Source of the DNA: Arthrobacter russicus
Lineage (GTDB): Bacteria > Actinomycetota > Actinomycetes > Actinomycetales > Micrococcaceae
Direction: 5' to 3'
DNA: 64,000 bases
Assembly: GCF_031454135.1 (NCBI RefSeq)
Contig: NZ_JAVDQF010000001.1
Span: 1,488,001-1,552,000 of the forward strand
The notes under the pieces were generated by a model, which was not told the origin of the DNA, made no database searches, and was given only the letters and a program-made list of their open reading frames with translations. The position numbers and the translations under genes were made by a program. This document shows, piece after piece, positions 1-7,233 of this stretch (its first letter is position 1; every line of letters begins with the position of its first letter).

Positions 1-318
1 CGGCTCTCGATCAAAGACCTGCGCCGTAATCCCAATATGGCCGTCGGACGCAGCCTCGACTATTTCAGCATCGCCTTCGCGGAGAAATTCGACGTACAGC
101 AGAACGCCACGCCGGATCTGGTGATCATCGATGCGCAGATTTCGCAGGCGGACCCGGAGCAGCGTCGGGAGCTCGCCCGGCTGGCCGCCGCCAACCCGGA
201 ACTGATCTGCCTCAACACCGGGCTGGCCGGTACCGATTTGACCGTGCCGACGTTGACCACGTTCGGGTCCTCCCGGGTCAGCGCCCAGGCCGCGGTGCGC
301 CGATTGACCGCACGCTGA
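1..318 (+). CDS. C-terminal fragment of a GH3-type beta-N-acetylhexosaminidase (NagZ-like)
   Basis: The reading frame is open from the first base, so the start lies outside the window and only about 105 C-terminal residues are present. They look like the end of the second, Rossmann-like domain of two-domain family-3 glycosidases: an LVIIDAQ strand, a helix, an ELICLNTGLAG strand, then TTFGSSRVSAQAAVRRL, matching the tyrosine/glycine-Ser-Ala end of YbbD/NagZ enzymes. Such enzymes remove GlcNAc from muropeptides. The convergent MurR-type regulator and the murQ locus downstream fit a muropeptide recycling cluster of the Bacillus murQRP-amiE-nagZ kind. The catalytic domain cannot be seen, so the family call rests on this tail and on context. 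Confidence 0.55.
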   Translation, partial: RLSIKDLRRNPNMAVGRSLDYFSIAFAEKFDVQQNATPDLVIIDAQISQADPEQRRELARLAAANPELICLNTGLAGTDLTVPTLTTFGSSRVSAQAAVRRLTAR

Positions 319-336
319 GCTTCACCCTGCCGGGCT

Positions 337-1212
337 TCACAGCGAGAAATCGCGCCGCTGCGCCGGAGCCACCACTTCGCGGGTGAGTTCGAGCGCACGC
401 GCCGTGGCATCGTAACGGCGTTGGGCCACCGCGATGAAAATGCAATCGATCAACGCCAGCTGCGCCAGCCTCGACGACATCGCCCCGGACCGGAAGGGCG
501 ATTCGCGCACTTCGGTGCGCATCGAGAAATCCGCTTCCAGCTCCAGCGGGGATCCCGGGGCATTGGTCAGCACCACCGCACGGGCCCCGTGCTTCCGCGC
601 TGTAGTGACGAAATCGAGCGTGAAAGCGGTGGTTCCACTATGCGAAAACGCCATCACCACGTCCCGCTTGCCCAGCAGCGCACCGGCCATCAACGCATCG
701 TGCGGATTGCTGTACACCGCGGCATTGCGGCCGATCCGGAACAATTTGTAATACATGTCCCGCGCCACGAGATCACCGGCGCCCACACCGTAGAGGTGGA
801 TTTTGGCGGCGTCGTCGAGCACCCGGGCGATCTTGTCCAGATTCGCCAGGTCCACGCCGGCCAGCGTCTGGTCGATGCCCCGGGTTTCGTTGAACCGGAC
901 TTTGGCCACGACGTCGGCCAAAGAATCTTCGGCCCGCAGCGCGGTCTCCGACAAGCCGAGCCCTTCTTCGGCCCCGGCATTACGGCCGACTTCGGCCGCC
1001 AAAGCAAGCCGCAGTTGGGGATACCCGCGGAATCCGAGCACCCGGCAAAACCGCAACACGGTGGGCTCGGAGGTGCCGGCTTTGACCGCCAGCTCGGAAA
1101 TCGTGAGATTGACCGCCGCACGCAAGTCGTCGACGATCACGGAAGCCACCCGATGCGCGGCCGGCGTGAGTTCGTTCAAATGGGAGCTGATCAGCGCCTG
1201 GAAATCTGACAT
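337..1212 (-). CDS. RpiR/MurR-family transcriptional regulator with SIS domain
   Basis: A 291-residue regulator. The N-terminal RpiR helix-turn-helix spans roughly residues 1-80 and includes ISELAVKAGTSEPTVLRFCR. A SIS sugar-phosphate-binding domain follows at about 120-260, with IHLYGVGAG, VVMAFSHSGTT and AVVLTNAPGSPL. I chose the ATG at 1212 because GAAAGG lies 6 bases upstream in this strand; a 61-residue upstream extension is unlikely coding. It is divergent from the MurQ-like gene and murQ, so the probable ligand is MurNAc-6-phosphate, as known for MurR proteins. Two inverted repeats in the shared upstream region are candidate binding sites. The SIS serines of the HSG motif are intact. 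Confidence 0.85.
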   Translation of the reverse strand: MSDFQALISSHLNELTPAAHRVASVIVDDLRAAVNLTISELAVKAGTSEPTVLRFCRVLGFRGYPQLRLALAAEVGRNAGAEEGLGLSETALRAEDSLADVVAKVRFNETRGIDQTLAGVDLANLDKIARVLDDAAKIHLYGVGAGDLVARDMYYKLFRIGRNAAVYSNPHDALMAGALLGKRDVVMAFSHSGTTAFTLDFVTTARKHGARAVVLTNAPGSPLELEADFSMRTEVRESPFRSGAMSSRLAQLALIDCIFIAVAQRRYDATARALELTREVVAPAQRRDFSL

Positions 1213-1320
1213 ATTCGACCTTTCTCCCCCCAGTTCAGGGTAGCGTGTCCGCAGCGTGGCGGATTGCCGGATGCCCGGAACCGCCGGAACCGACGGCTGG
1301 TTGCAGCATCCGGCAATTCC

Positions 1321-1371
1321 GTAAATTCTAATATTTACAACCTGCCGTATGATTGTGTAAGAAAATTTCAC
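1321..1371. promoter_or_regulatory. Candidate MurR/RpiR operators in the divergent region
   Basis: In the AT-rich gap between the RpiR gene and the MurQ-like gene there is an 18-bp inverted repeat at 1321-1338 (GTAAATTCTAATATTTAC, 6-bp perfect arms). A second, imperfect one lies at 1355-1371 (GTG-TAAGAAAATTT-CAC). Both share a GTAAR...TTYAC shape like known RpiR sites. Their position fits control of both directions. Binding is inferred. Confidence 0.5.
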
Positions 1372-1414
1372 GCTTCGTTCTCCGGGCAGCCGCATGCCCT
1401 CGAAAGGTCATCCG

Positions 1415-2242
1415 ATGGCAGAGTCCCGTGCCGACGCGACCACCGGCCTGGAACCGCTCCTCGAGGCCGCAGCCCGCCGTCCCTGGGTGGACCTCTCCGA
1501 TCCACGCCCGGAGGAAATCGTCGCCCTGCTGAACCGCCGGCCCGATCAGGATTGCTTTGGCTCCTGGGGTTCCGCCGAGCGGATCGAACGGGCCGCCAGC
1601 CGGCTCGGCAGCCGGCTGGCCGACCAGGGCCGGGTCTTCCTCGTAGCCGCCGAGCAACCCGGCCGGATCGGCATGCTGACCGCCGACGCCACCCAATCGC
1701 CGGTCGAAGCATTCGCCGGCGGAGCCGGACCCTCGGCGGCCGCGCGCCGGACCGGAGGCCTCCGGGATAGCCTGGCCGGAGCCGCCGACATGTTGGCCCT
1801 CGACCTGAACCAACGGGACGCGGTGCTGGTCCTCGGCTCCGGCCAGGATTGCGATTATGCCCGGGCCGTCCGGCAATCCGCGGACCGCTCCGGCGCGCTC
1901 GCGATCGAGATTCCAGCCGACGCCGGGGGCCCGAACGAGACCGCAGCGAAACTTCTGGTGAACCTGATCGCGACCCTGGCACTGGCCTGCTCCGGCCGAT
2001 CGGGACGTACCGCGACGCTGGACCTGCACACCGGCAGCGCGCAGTCGCCGTCCCGCAACGAGCACGTGGTCATGGCCGCGACCGGGGTCGATGCGCTCAC
2101 CGCAGCACTCACCCTGGGTTCGGTCGGCGGTTCCGCGAAGGCAGCGATCTTGATCCTGCTGACCGGTCTGCCCGCGGAACTGGCGCTCGACATGCTGCAG
2201 CGCAGGCAGAGCCGCTTGGAAAGCACGATCGACAAACGTTGA
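1415..2242 (+). CDS. MurQ-like SIS-domain protein lacking the catalytic glutamates
   Basis: 275 residues, starting at ATG 1415 behind a GAAAGG site with 8 bases of spacing; an ATG 21 bases upstream lacks such a site. It follows the MurQ fold: a GRVFLVAAEQPGRIGML segment matches GRLVYVGAGTPGRIGVL of the murQ product next door. The C-terminal half keeps the NETAAKLLVNLIATL, LDLHTGSAQ and AKAAILILLTGLPAELALDML blocks. The two catalytic glutamates of MurQ etherases (E94 and E125 of the neighbour) are absent: ASECPPTFG is replaced by ADATQSPVE, and the NAEDD helix is lost. It is therefore probably not an etherase. It may bind sugar phosphate or regulate a partner, as the MurQ-derived glucokinase regulator GKRP does. 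It lies 61 bp upstream of murQ. Confidence 0.7.
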   Translation: MAESRADATTGLEPLLEAAARRPWVDLSDPRPEEIVALLNRRPDQDCFGSWGSAERIERAASRLGSRLADQGRVFLVAAEQPGRIGMLTADATQSPVEAFAGGAGPSAAARRTGGLRDSLAGAADMLALDLNQRDAVLVLGSGQDCDYARAVRQSADRSGALAIEIPADAGGPNETAAKLLVNLIATLALACSGRSGRTATLDLHTGSAQSPSRNEHVVMAATGVDALTAALTLGSVGGSAKAAILILLTGLPAELALDMLQRRQSRLESTIDKR

Positions 2243-2303
2243 CCGCGCTGCGGAGCACCGCGGCGCGGCACCGCCAAACCACAATCTGCAGAAAGCCGAG
2301 CCG

Positions 2304-3233
2304 ATGAAACCTTCCGATCAAGCCGCCGAACTGCGCACCGAACTGGGCGCCCTCAGCACGGAACAAAGCCACCCGGAGCTCACCGATCTGGACGGCATGG
2401 GCACCTTGGACCTGGTCCAGGCGATGAACCGGGAAGACCAGAAGGTCCCCGCGGCGATCGCGGTGGCATTGCCGCGGATCACCGCCGCAATCGATGAAAT
2501 AGCCGCCCGGATGGCCCAAGGCGGCCGGTTGGTCTACGTCGGCGCCGGCACTCCCGGCCGGATCGGAGTATTGGACGCGAGCGAATGCCCGCCGACCTTC
2601 GGCACCGATCCGGGCCTGGTACGCGGCCTTCTGGCCGGCGGCGAACCGGCGCTGCGCAACGCCGTGGAAAACGCCGAAGACGATGCGGAGGCCGGGCGTG
2701 CCGACCTCGCCGCCCTGGGTCTGCAGCCGACTGATTCAGTGGTCGGCATCTCGGCCTCCGGCCGAACCCCCTATGTGCTGGCCGCGATCGCCCAGGCTGC
2801 CGAAGCCGGAGCTTTCACGGTGGGCTTCGCTTGCAACCCGGATTCGCCGCTGGGCGCCGCAGCCGAACTGGCCCTCGAGGTGGAACTCGGCCCCGAGTTC
2901 CTCGCCGGTTCGACCCGGCTGAAAGCCGGCACCGCGCAAAAACTGGTGCTGAACATGATCAGCACCATCGTCATGGTGCGGTTGGGCAAAACGTACCGCA
3001 ATTTGATGGTCGATTTCCAAGCCAGCAATGCGAAACTCCGGGCGCGCAGCGAACGCACGGTGATGCTCGCCACCGACGCGCCGGCGGAAACCGCGCAGGC
3101 CGCGCTGCAGGCCGCCCAGGGGTCGGTGAAAACCGCGATTCTGATGGTCCTGGCCGGGGTGGATGCAGCGCAGGCCGACGGACTCCTGTCCCGGCACCAC
3201 GGCCGGCTCCAGGCCGCATTGCTGGATTCCTGA
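2304..3233 (+). CDS. murQ: N-acetylmuramic acid 6-phosphate etherase
   Basis: 309 residues, a normal MurQ length. It cleaves the lactyl ether of MurNAc-6-phosphate to give GlcNAc-6-phosphate and D-lactate in the cytosol. Visible marks are the N-terminal TELGALSTEQSHPELTDLD stretch, the SIS core with VGAGTPGRIGVLDASECPPT (catalytic E94), NAVENAEDDAEAG (catalytic E125), VGISASGRTPYVLAA and the LKAGTAQKLVLNMIST block. All key residues are present, unlike the paralog just upstream. The ribosome site before ATG 2304 is weak (GAAAGCCGAG). The substrate implies a MurNAc kinase or phosphotransferase elsewhere, since the adjacent transporter is of ABC type and delivers unphosphorylated ligand. Confidence 0.95.
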   Translation: MKPSDQAAELRTELGALSTEQSHPELTDLDGMGTLDLVQAMNREDQKVPAAIAVALPRITAAIDEIAARMAQGGRLVYVGAGTPGRIGVLDASECPPTFGTDPGLVRGLLAGGEPALRNAVENAEDDAEAGRADLAALGLQPTDSVVGISASGRTPYVLAAIAQAAEAGAFTVGFACNPDSPLGAAAELALEVELGPEFLAGSTRLKAGTAQKLVLNMISTIVMVRLGKTYRNLMVDFQASNAKLRARSERTVMLATDAPAETAQAALQAAQGSVKTAILMVLAGVDAAQADGLLSRHHGRLQAALLDS

Positions 3234-3276
3234 GCCCGCAGCCGGCCTCGCCGGCGTTTCGTCAGTTCGAAGGATA

Positions 3277-3282
3277 TATAAT
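3277..3282 (+). promoter_or_regulatory. Possible -10 element for the transporter operon
   Basis: TATAAT lies in the 202-bp gap between murQ and the substrate-binding protein, about 150 bp before its GTG. No clear -35 hexamer is found 16-18 bp upstream, so this is a weak promoter call. Confidence 0.3.
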
Positions 3283-3435
3283 CGGGACTGGCACGCTCTC
3301 CATCGCTGCGCCGTTCACCCGAAACCGTCCGGCAATCAGCGGATCCTCCGGCGCGGACGAGCAGCAGCCGCAGCGGTGGAGCGTGGGCCGATGTCTGACG
3401 ACAACGACCCAGCGACAACACCAAAGGGGAACCCT

Positions 3436-5277
3436 GTGGCAGCTAGACCGATGATTGGCCAGCATTCACCGAATCGAGCCGCGCTTCGCTTCACCCGGCG
3501 CTTTGCCGCAGTACTGCTAGGCGTCGGCTTGGCTTCCGCGCCTTTGGCGCTGGCCGCCCCGCTGGCGATCGCCGCAGACACGCCGAACAATCTCAAGATC
3601 GCGATGACCGGCGACATCGACTCGCTCAATCCGTTCACCGCGATCACCGCCTCCGCGAGCAAAGTCCTCGCATTGCAGTACCAGAACCTGGTCGCGTTCG
3701 GCCCTGAAGACAACACCCCGGTCCCCGGCATGGCGGACAAATGGGAAACCTCTCCCGACGGCAAAGTATGGACCTTCAACCTGCCCGAGGGGCGCAAATG
3801 GTCCGATGGGGAACCGATCACCGCGAACGACGCAGCCTGGACCTTCAACGCGATCAAGGCCAACGATGCCCTGAAAACTGCCAATGGCACTTTGCTGGAA
3901 AGCGTGGCGGGTGTGGTCGCGAAAGATCCGCAGACTCTGGTGATCACGCTGACCGCGGCGCAAGCACCCAACCCCGGGACCCAGCTGCCGATCCTGCCGG
4001 AGCACATCTGGTCCAAGGTCTCCGATCCGGCAACTTTCGCCAATGACAAAGACTCCGTCGGTTCTGGCCCGTTCACGGTCGGCAGCTACGACAAGTCCGC
4101 CGGCGTGACCATGAAGGCCAACCCCAACTACTGGCAGGGCAAAGCCAAGGTCGACGGCGTCATCTGGGTTCCCTACAAGACCGGCGACGCTGCCGTCCAG
4201 GCCTTGAAAACCGGCGAAGTCGACATTGTCAGCCGGCTGACACCGGCACAGTATGAAGCGCTCAAAGGGGAAGCCGGAATCACCACGAACGCCGGGATGG
4301 GCACCCGTTACGTCGGACTCGGCATCAACCCGGGGACCAAAACCCAAAGCGGGGAACTGATGGGCGACACCAATCCGGCGTTGCAGGACCTCAACGTTCG
4401 CAAAGCGATCGTGATGGCCGTGGACAACAAGACGCTGCTGGAAAAAGTCCTGCAGGGCCTCGGTCAGCCCGGCACCGGCGAAGTGCCTGCCGCGTACCCG
4501 GATTACGCCCTGCCCGCGCAAGGCCTGGGCTTGTCGTTCGACCCCGCTGCGGCGAACAAGCTCCTCGACGAGAACGGCTACGCCAAGGGTCCCGACGGAA
4601 TCCGCCTCGACAAGACCGGCAAGCCATTGCAGCTGCGCCTGCTCGGCCGCAGCACCGACGCCACTGCGCAGCAGATGGCCGATTACATCAAACCCTGGCT
4701 CAAGGACATCGGCATCGAACTCACCGTGTCGATGAAAGCGAATCTGCAGGTCAACGACGATCTCGGGGCGGCGAACTACGATCTGGCCTTCACCGGCTGG
4801 GGCATGGCCCCGGACCCGGATTACCAGTTGTCGATCAACCAGTGCTCGGCCTTGCCGACGCAGTCCGACGGCACCGGCGGAGTCTCGGAAAACGGGCTCT
4901 GCCTTCCGGAATTCGATGCACTCTACAAGCAGCAGCACGTGGAATTGGATCAGCAGAAGCGCAGCGCGTTGGTCCAGCAGGCGCAGAAACTGATTTACGA
5001 TGCAGCGGTCAACAATGTGATCTACTACCCCAACATGCTCGAGGCATACCGCTCGGACCGTTTCGGCGGCTTCGTGACCCAACCGGCGCAGAACGGTGTG
5101 ATCAGCGAACAGAACGGCCCGTGGGGCATCTACAGCGCCACGCCCGTCGACTCGGCGGGCGCAACCGCTGGATTCAACTGGGCGTGGTTGGTGATCCCCG
5201 CCGTCGTCGTAGTGCTCGCGCTGGCCGGCTTCTTCTGGTTCCGCAGCCGCCGCTCCTCGGTGGACGACCGGGCCTAA
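3436..5277 (+). CDS. Peptide/muropeptide ABC transporter substrate-binding protein (SBP_bac_5)
   Basis: 613 residues from GTG 3436, which sits 6 bases after AAAGGGGA; the frame stays open upstream through the end of murQ. It has a signal sequence (FAAVLLGVGLASAPLALAAP, cleavage near AIAA-DTPN) and then a full DppA/OppA-type domain with MTGDIDSLNPFTAITASASKV, DKWETSPDGKVWTFNLPEG and the GPFTVGSYDKSAG segment. There is no lipobox cysteine. A hydrophobic helix near residues 578-600 (AWLVIPAVVVVLALAGFFWF) followed by RSRRSS suggests membrane anchoring at the C-terminus instead. The following permease genes and the murQ context suggest import of wall peptides or muropeptides; the ligand is inferred. 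Confidence 0.88.
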   Translation: MAARPMIGQHSPNRAALRFTRRFAAVLLGVGLASAPLALAAPLAIAADTPNNLKIAMTGDIDSLNPFTAITASASKVLALQYQNLVAFGPEDNTPVPGMADKWETSPDGKVWTFNLPEGRKWSDGEPITANDAAWTFNAIKANDALKTANGTLLESVAGVVAKDPQTLVITLTAAQAPNPGTQLPILPEHIWSKVSDPATFANDKDSVGSGPFTVGSYDKSAGVTMKANPNYWQGKAKVDGVIWVPYKTGDAAVQALKTGEVDIVSRLTPAQYEALKGEAGITTNAGMGTRYVGLGINPGTKTQSGELMGDTNPALQDLNVRKAIVMAVDNKTLLEKVLQGLGQPGTGEVPAAYPDYALPAQGLGLSFDPAAANKLLDENGYAKGPDGIRLDKTGKPLQLRLLGRSTDATAQQMADYIKPWLKDIGIELTVSMKANLQVNDDLGAANYDLAFTGWGMAPDPDYQLSINQCSALPTQSDGTGGVSENGLCLPEFDALYKQQHVELDQQKRSALVQQAQKLIYDAAVNNVIYYPNMLEAYRSDRFGGFVTQPAQNGVISEQNGPWGIYSATPVDSAGATAGFNWAWLVIPAVVVVLALAGFFWFRSRRSSVDDRA

Positions 5278-5280
5278 CCT

Positions 5281-6318
5281 GTGGCGCTTCCGCTCGGCAG
5301 CGAGGCCAGCACGCTCGGCGCCGAGGCCGAGGTCCGGCACCAGGGTGCGTCCTGGCCGCAGTACCTCGGCCGCAAAGCCGGCGGTGCGGCAATTTCGCTC
5401 GCCATGGTGGTGCTGCTGGGCTTCTTCGCCTTCCGGATGCTGCCCGGCGATCCGGTGCGGTCCCTGTCCACCGGCCGGCAGGTGAGCGCCGAGCAACTGG
5501 AGCTCCTGCGCCGGCAGTACGGCCTGGACCAACCCCTGCCGGCCCAGTTCTGGCGCTACCTCACCGATTTGCTGCAGGGCGACTTGGGACTCTCCTACAC
5601 GTTCAACCGTCCGGTCGGGAGTTTGATCCTGGAACGCCTGGGGCCGACTCTGCTGCTCACCGGTTCCGCCGCCGTGATCTCCTTGTTGCTGGGCCTCTGG
5701 TTGGGGCAACGCGCGGCGTGGCGCCGCGGCAGTGCTTTCGACCGCGGGCAGACCGGGTTGGCGCTGGTGTTCTGGTCGGTGCCCACTTTCTGGGTCGGCC
5801 TGTTGCTGCTCTTGATCTTCGGCGGCGGTCTGCGCTGGTTCCCGACCGGCGGAATGGTCACCGCGGGCAGCGACGACACCGGGTTCGGCTATCTGTTCGA
5901 CGTGGCCCGGCATCTGGTGCTTCCGTTGGTCACCATGGTTGCCGTCGTGTACGCCCAGTACCTCATGGTGATGCGGGCCTCGTTGATCGAGGAGATGAGT
6001 TCGGATTACTTGACCACGGCCCGGGCCAAAGGCCTGCGTGAAGCCGAGGTTCGGCGCAAACACGCAGTGCCGAATGCATTGCTGCCCACGGTGACCCTGG
6101 TCTTCCTGACCTTGGGCGGATTGATCGGCGGAGCGGTGACCGTGGAAACCGTGTTCTCCTGGCCGGGTCTGGGGTACCTCACCTTCACCGCGCTCTCCAC
6201 TCCGGACCTGCCCTTGCTGCAGGGGACGTTCGTGGTCTTTTCCGGAATCGTGATCTTGATGAATTTCTGCGCCGAGCTGGCTTACCGGGTGCTCGATCCG
6301 AGGCTGCGCACCGGATGA
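5281..6318 (+). CDS. ABC transporter permease, DppB type
   Basis: 345 residues, GTG start 3 bases after the binding-protein stop, which implies coupled translation. It has six membrane segments in the DppB/OppB arrangement: first helix AISLAMVVLLGFFAFRMLPGDPVR, a periplasmic region with the family LRRQYGLDQPLPAQFWRYL signature, and the EAA loop YLTTARAKGLREAEVRRKHAVPN that contacts the ATPase. With the next permease and the fused ATPase it forms the importer core. The order binding protein-B-C-DF is that of an oligopeptide importer. The substrate cannot be read from the permease. Confidence 0.9.
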   Translation: MALPLGSEASTLGAEAEVRHQGASWPQYLGRKAGGAAISLAMVVLLGFFAFRMLPGDPVRSLSTGRQVSAEQLELLRRQYGLDQPLPAQFWRYLTDLLQGDLGLSYTFNRPVGSLILERLGPTLLLTGSAAVISLLLGLWLGQRAAWRRGSAFDRGQTGLALVFWSVPTFWVGLLLLLIFGGGLRWFPTGGMVTAGSDDTGFGYLFDVARHLVLPLVTMVAVVYAQYLMVMRASLIEEMSSDYLTTARAKGLREAEVRRKHAVPNALLPTVTLVFLTLGGLIGGAVTVETVFSWPGLGYLTFTALSTPDLPLLQGTFVVFSGIVILMNFCAELAYRVLDPRLRTG

Positions 6319-7229
6319 ACGCGACCGGCACCCCGAGATCCGGCAGCGCCGCCAAACTGGCCGCCGCCCGACGACTGCAACGCGGCAAAGAACTCTGGTC
6401 CGGGTTCGCGGCGCACCGCTCCGGCCTGGCCGGATTGCTGGTGCTGCTGGTCATCATCGGCTTGGCTTTGCTGGCCCCGCTGATCGTACCGGCCGAAAAC
6501 CTCGACGTCACCAAAGCCACGGCGGCACAGAACCAGCCGCCCAGTTGGGCCTTTCCACTGGGCACCGACCCGGCCGGCCGTTCCGTGCTCGCGATGTTGT
6601 TGTGGGGTGCCCGGAGCTCGCTTCTGGTCGGCCTTTCAGCCACCGCGCTCTCCATGCTGATCGGCACCGTGATGGGCATGTGCGCCGGGCACTTCAGCGG
6701 CTTCGCCCAGGCGGTGTTCCTACGGGTCATCGACTTCTTCCTGGTGATCCCGGGGCTGGTCCTGGCGATCGTGCTCTCGGTCGTGGTCGGCCCGGGGATC
6801 TTCGTGATCATCCTGGCGATCGGCGTGACCTCGTGGGCCGGAACCGCCCGGCTGGTCAGGTCCCAGACGCTGACCGTGGAAGCCCTCCCGTATATCGAAC
6901 GGAGTTGGGCATTGGGCGCCACGCACCTGCACGTGATCGGCAAACACGTGCTTCCTGCGGTGCTGCCCTTGGTCTTGGCCAACACCACCCTGACCGTCGG
7001 CTCGGCGGTGATCGCCGAATCGACCCTGTCCTTCCTCGGCCTGGGCGATCCCGGCACGGTCTCCTGGGGTTCGATGCTCAAGTCCGCCCTTGACACCGGG
7101 GCCGCGACCGCCGGTTTCTGGTGGTTCGTCTTGCCGCCCGGGGTGGCGATCGTCGTCGTCGTGCTTTGTTTCACGTTGCTCGGCCGGGCCTTGGAATCCG
7201 TTGTCAACCCCGCTTTGAGAGGCCGCTGA
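6315..7229 (+). CDS. ABC transporter permease, DppC type
   Basis: 304 residues, overlapping the preceding permease by ATGA. The N-terminal DppC region (LWSGFAAHRSGLAGLLVLLVII) is followed by the HPLGTD-like motif (AFPLGTDPAGRSVLAMLLWGAR) and five further membrane helices. The EAA loop reads EALPYIERSWALGATHLHVI. The family GLGDPGTVSWGSML motif is present near the C-terminus. It pairs with the upstream DppB-type subunit. Length and motifs are normal, and no defect is visible. Confidence 0.9.
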   Translation: MNATGTPRSGSAAKLAAARRLQRGKELWSGFAAHRSGLAGLLVLLVIIGLALLAPLIVPAENLDVTKATAAQNQPPSWAFPLGTDPAGRSVLAMLLWGARSSLLVGLSATALSMLIGTVMGMCAGHFSGFAQAVFLRVIDFFLVIPGLVLAIVLSVVVGPGIFVIILAIGVTSWAGTARLVRSQTLTVEALPYIERSWALGATHLHVIGKHVLPAVLPLVLANTTLTVGSAVIAESTLSFLGLGDPGTVSWGSMLKSALDTGAATAGFWWFVLPPGVAIVVVVLCFTLLGRALESVVNPALRGR

Positions 7230-7233
7230 CCCG

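Noticed and set aside
3517-6063. 848-codon open frame on the minus strand opposite the transporter genes
   Set aside because: It is a shadow of strongly biased codons in the binding protein and permease on the plus strand; the translation is rich in His, Arg, Gly and Gln with no domain and no ribosome site.
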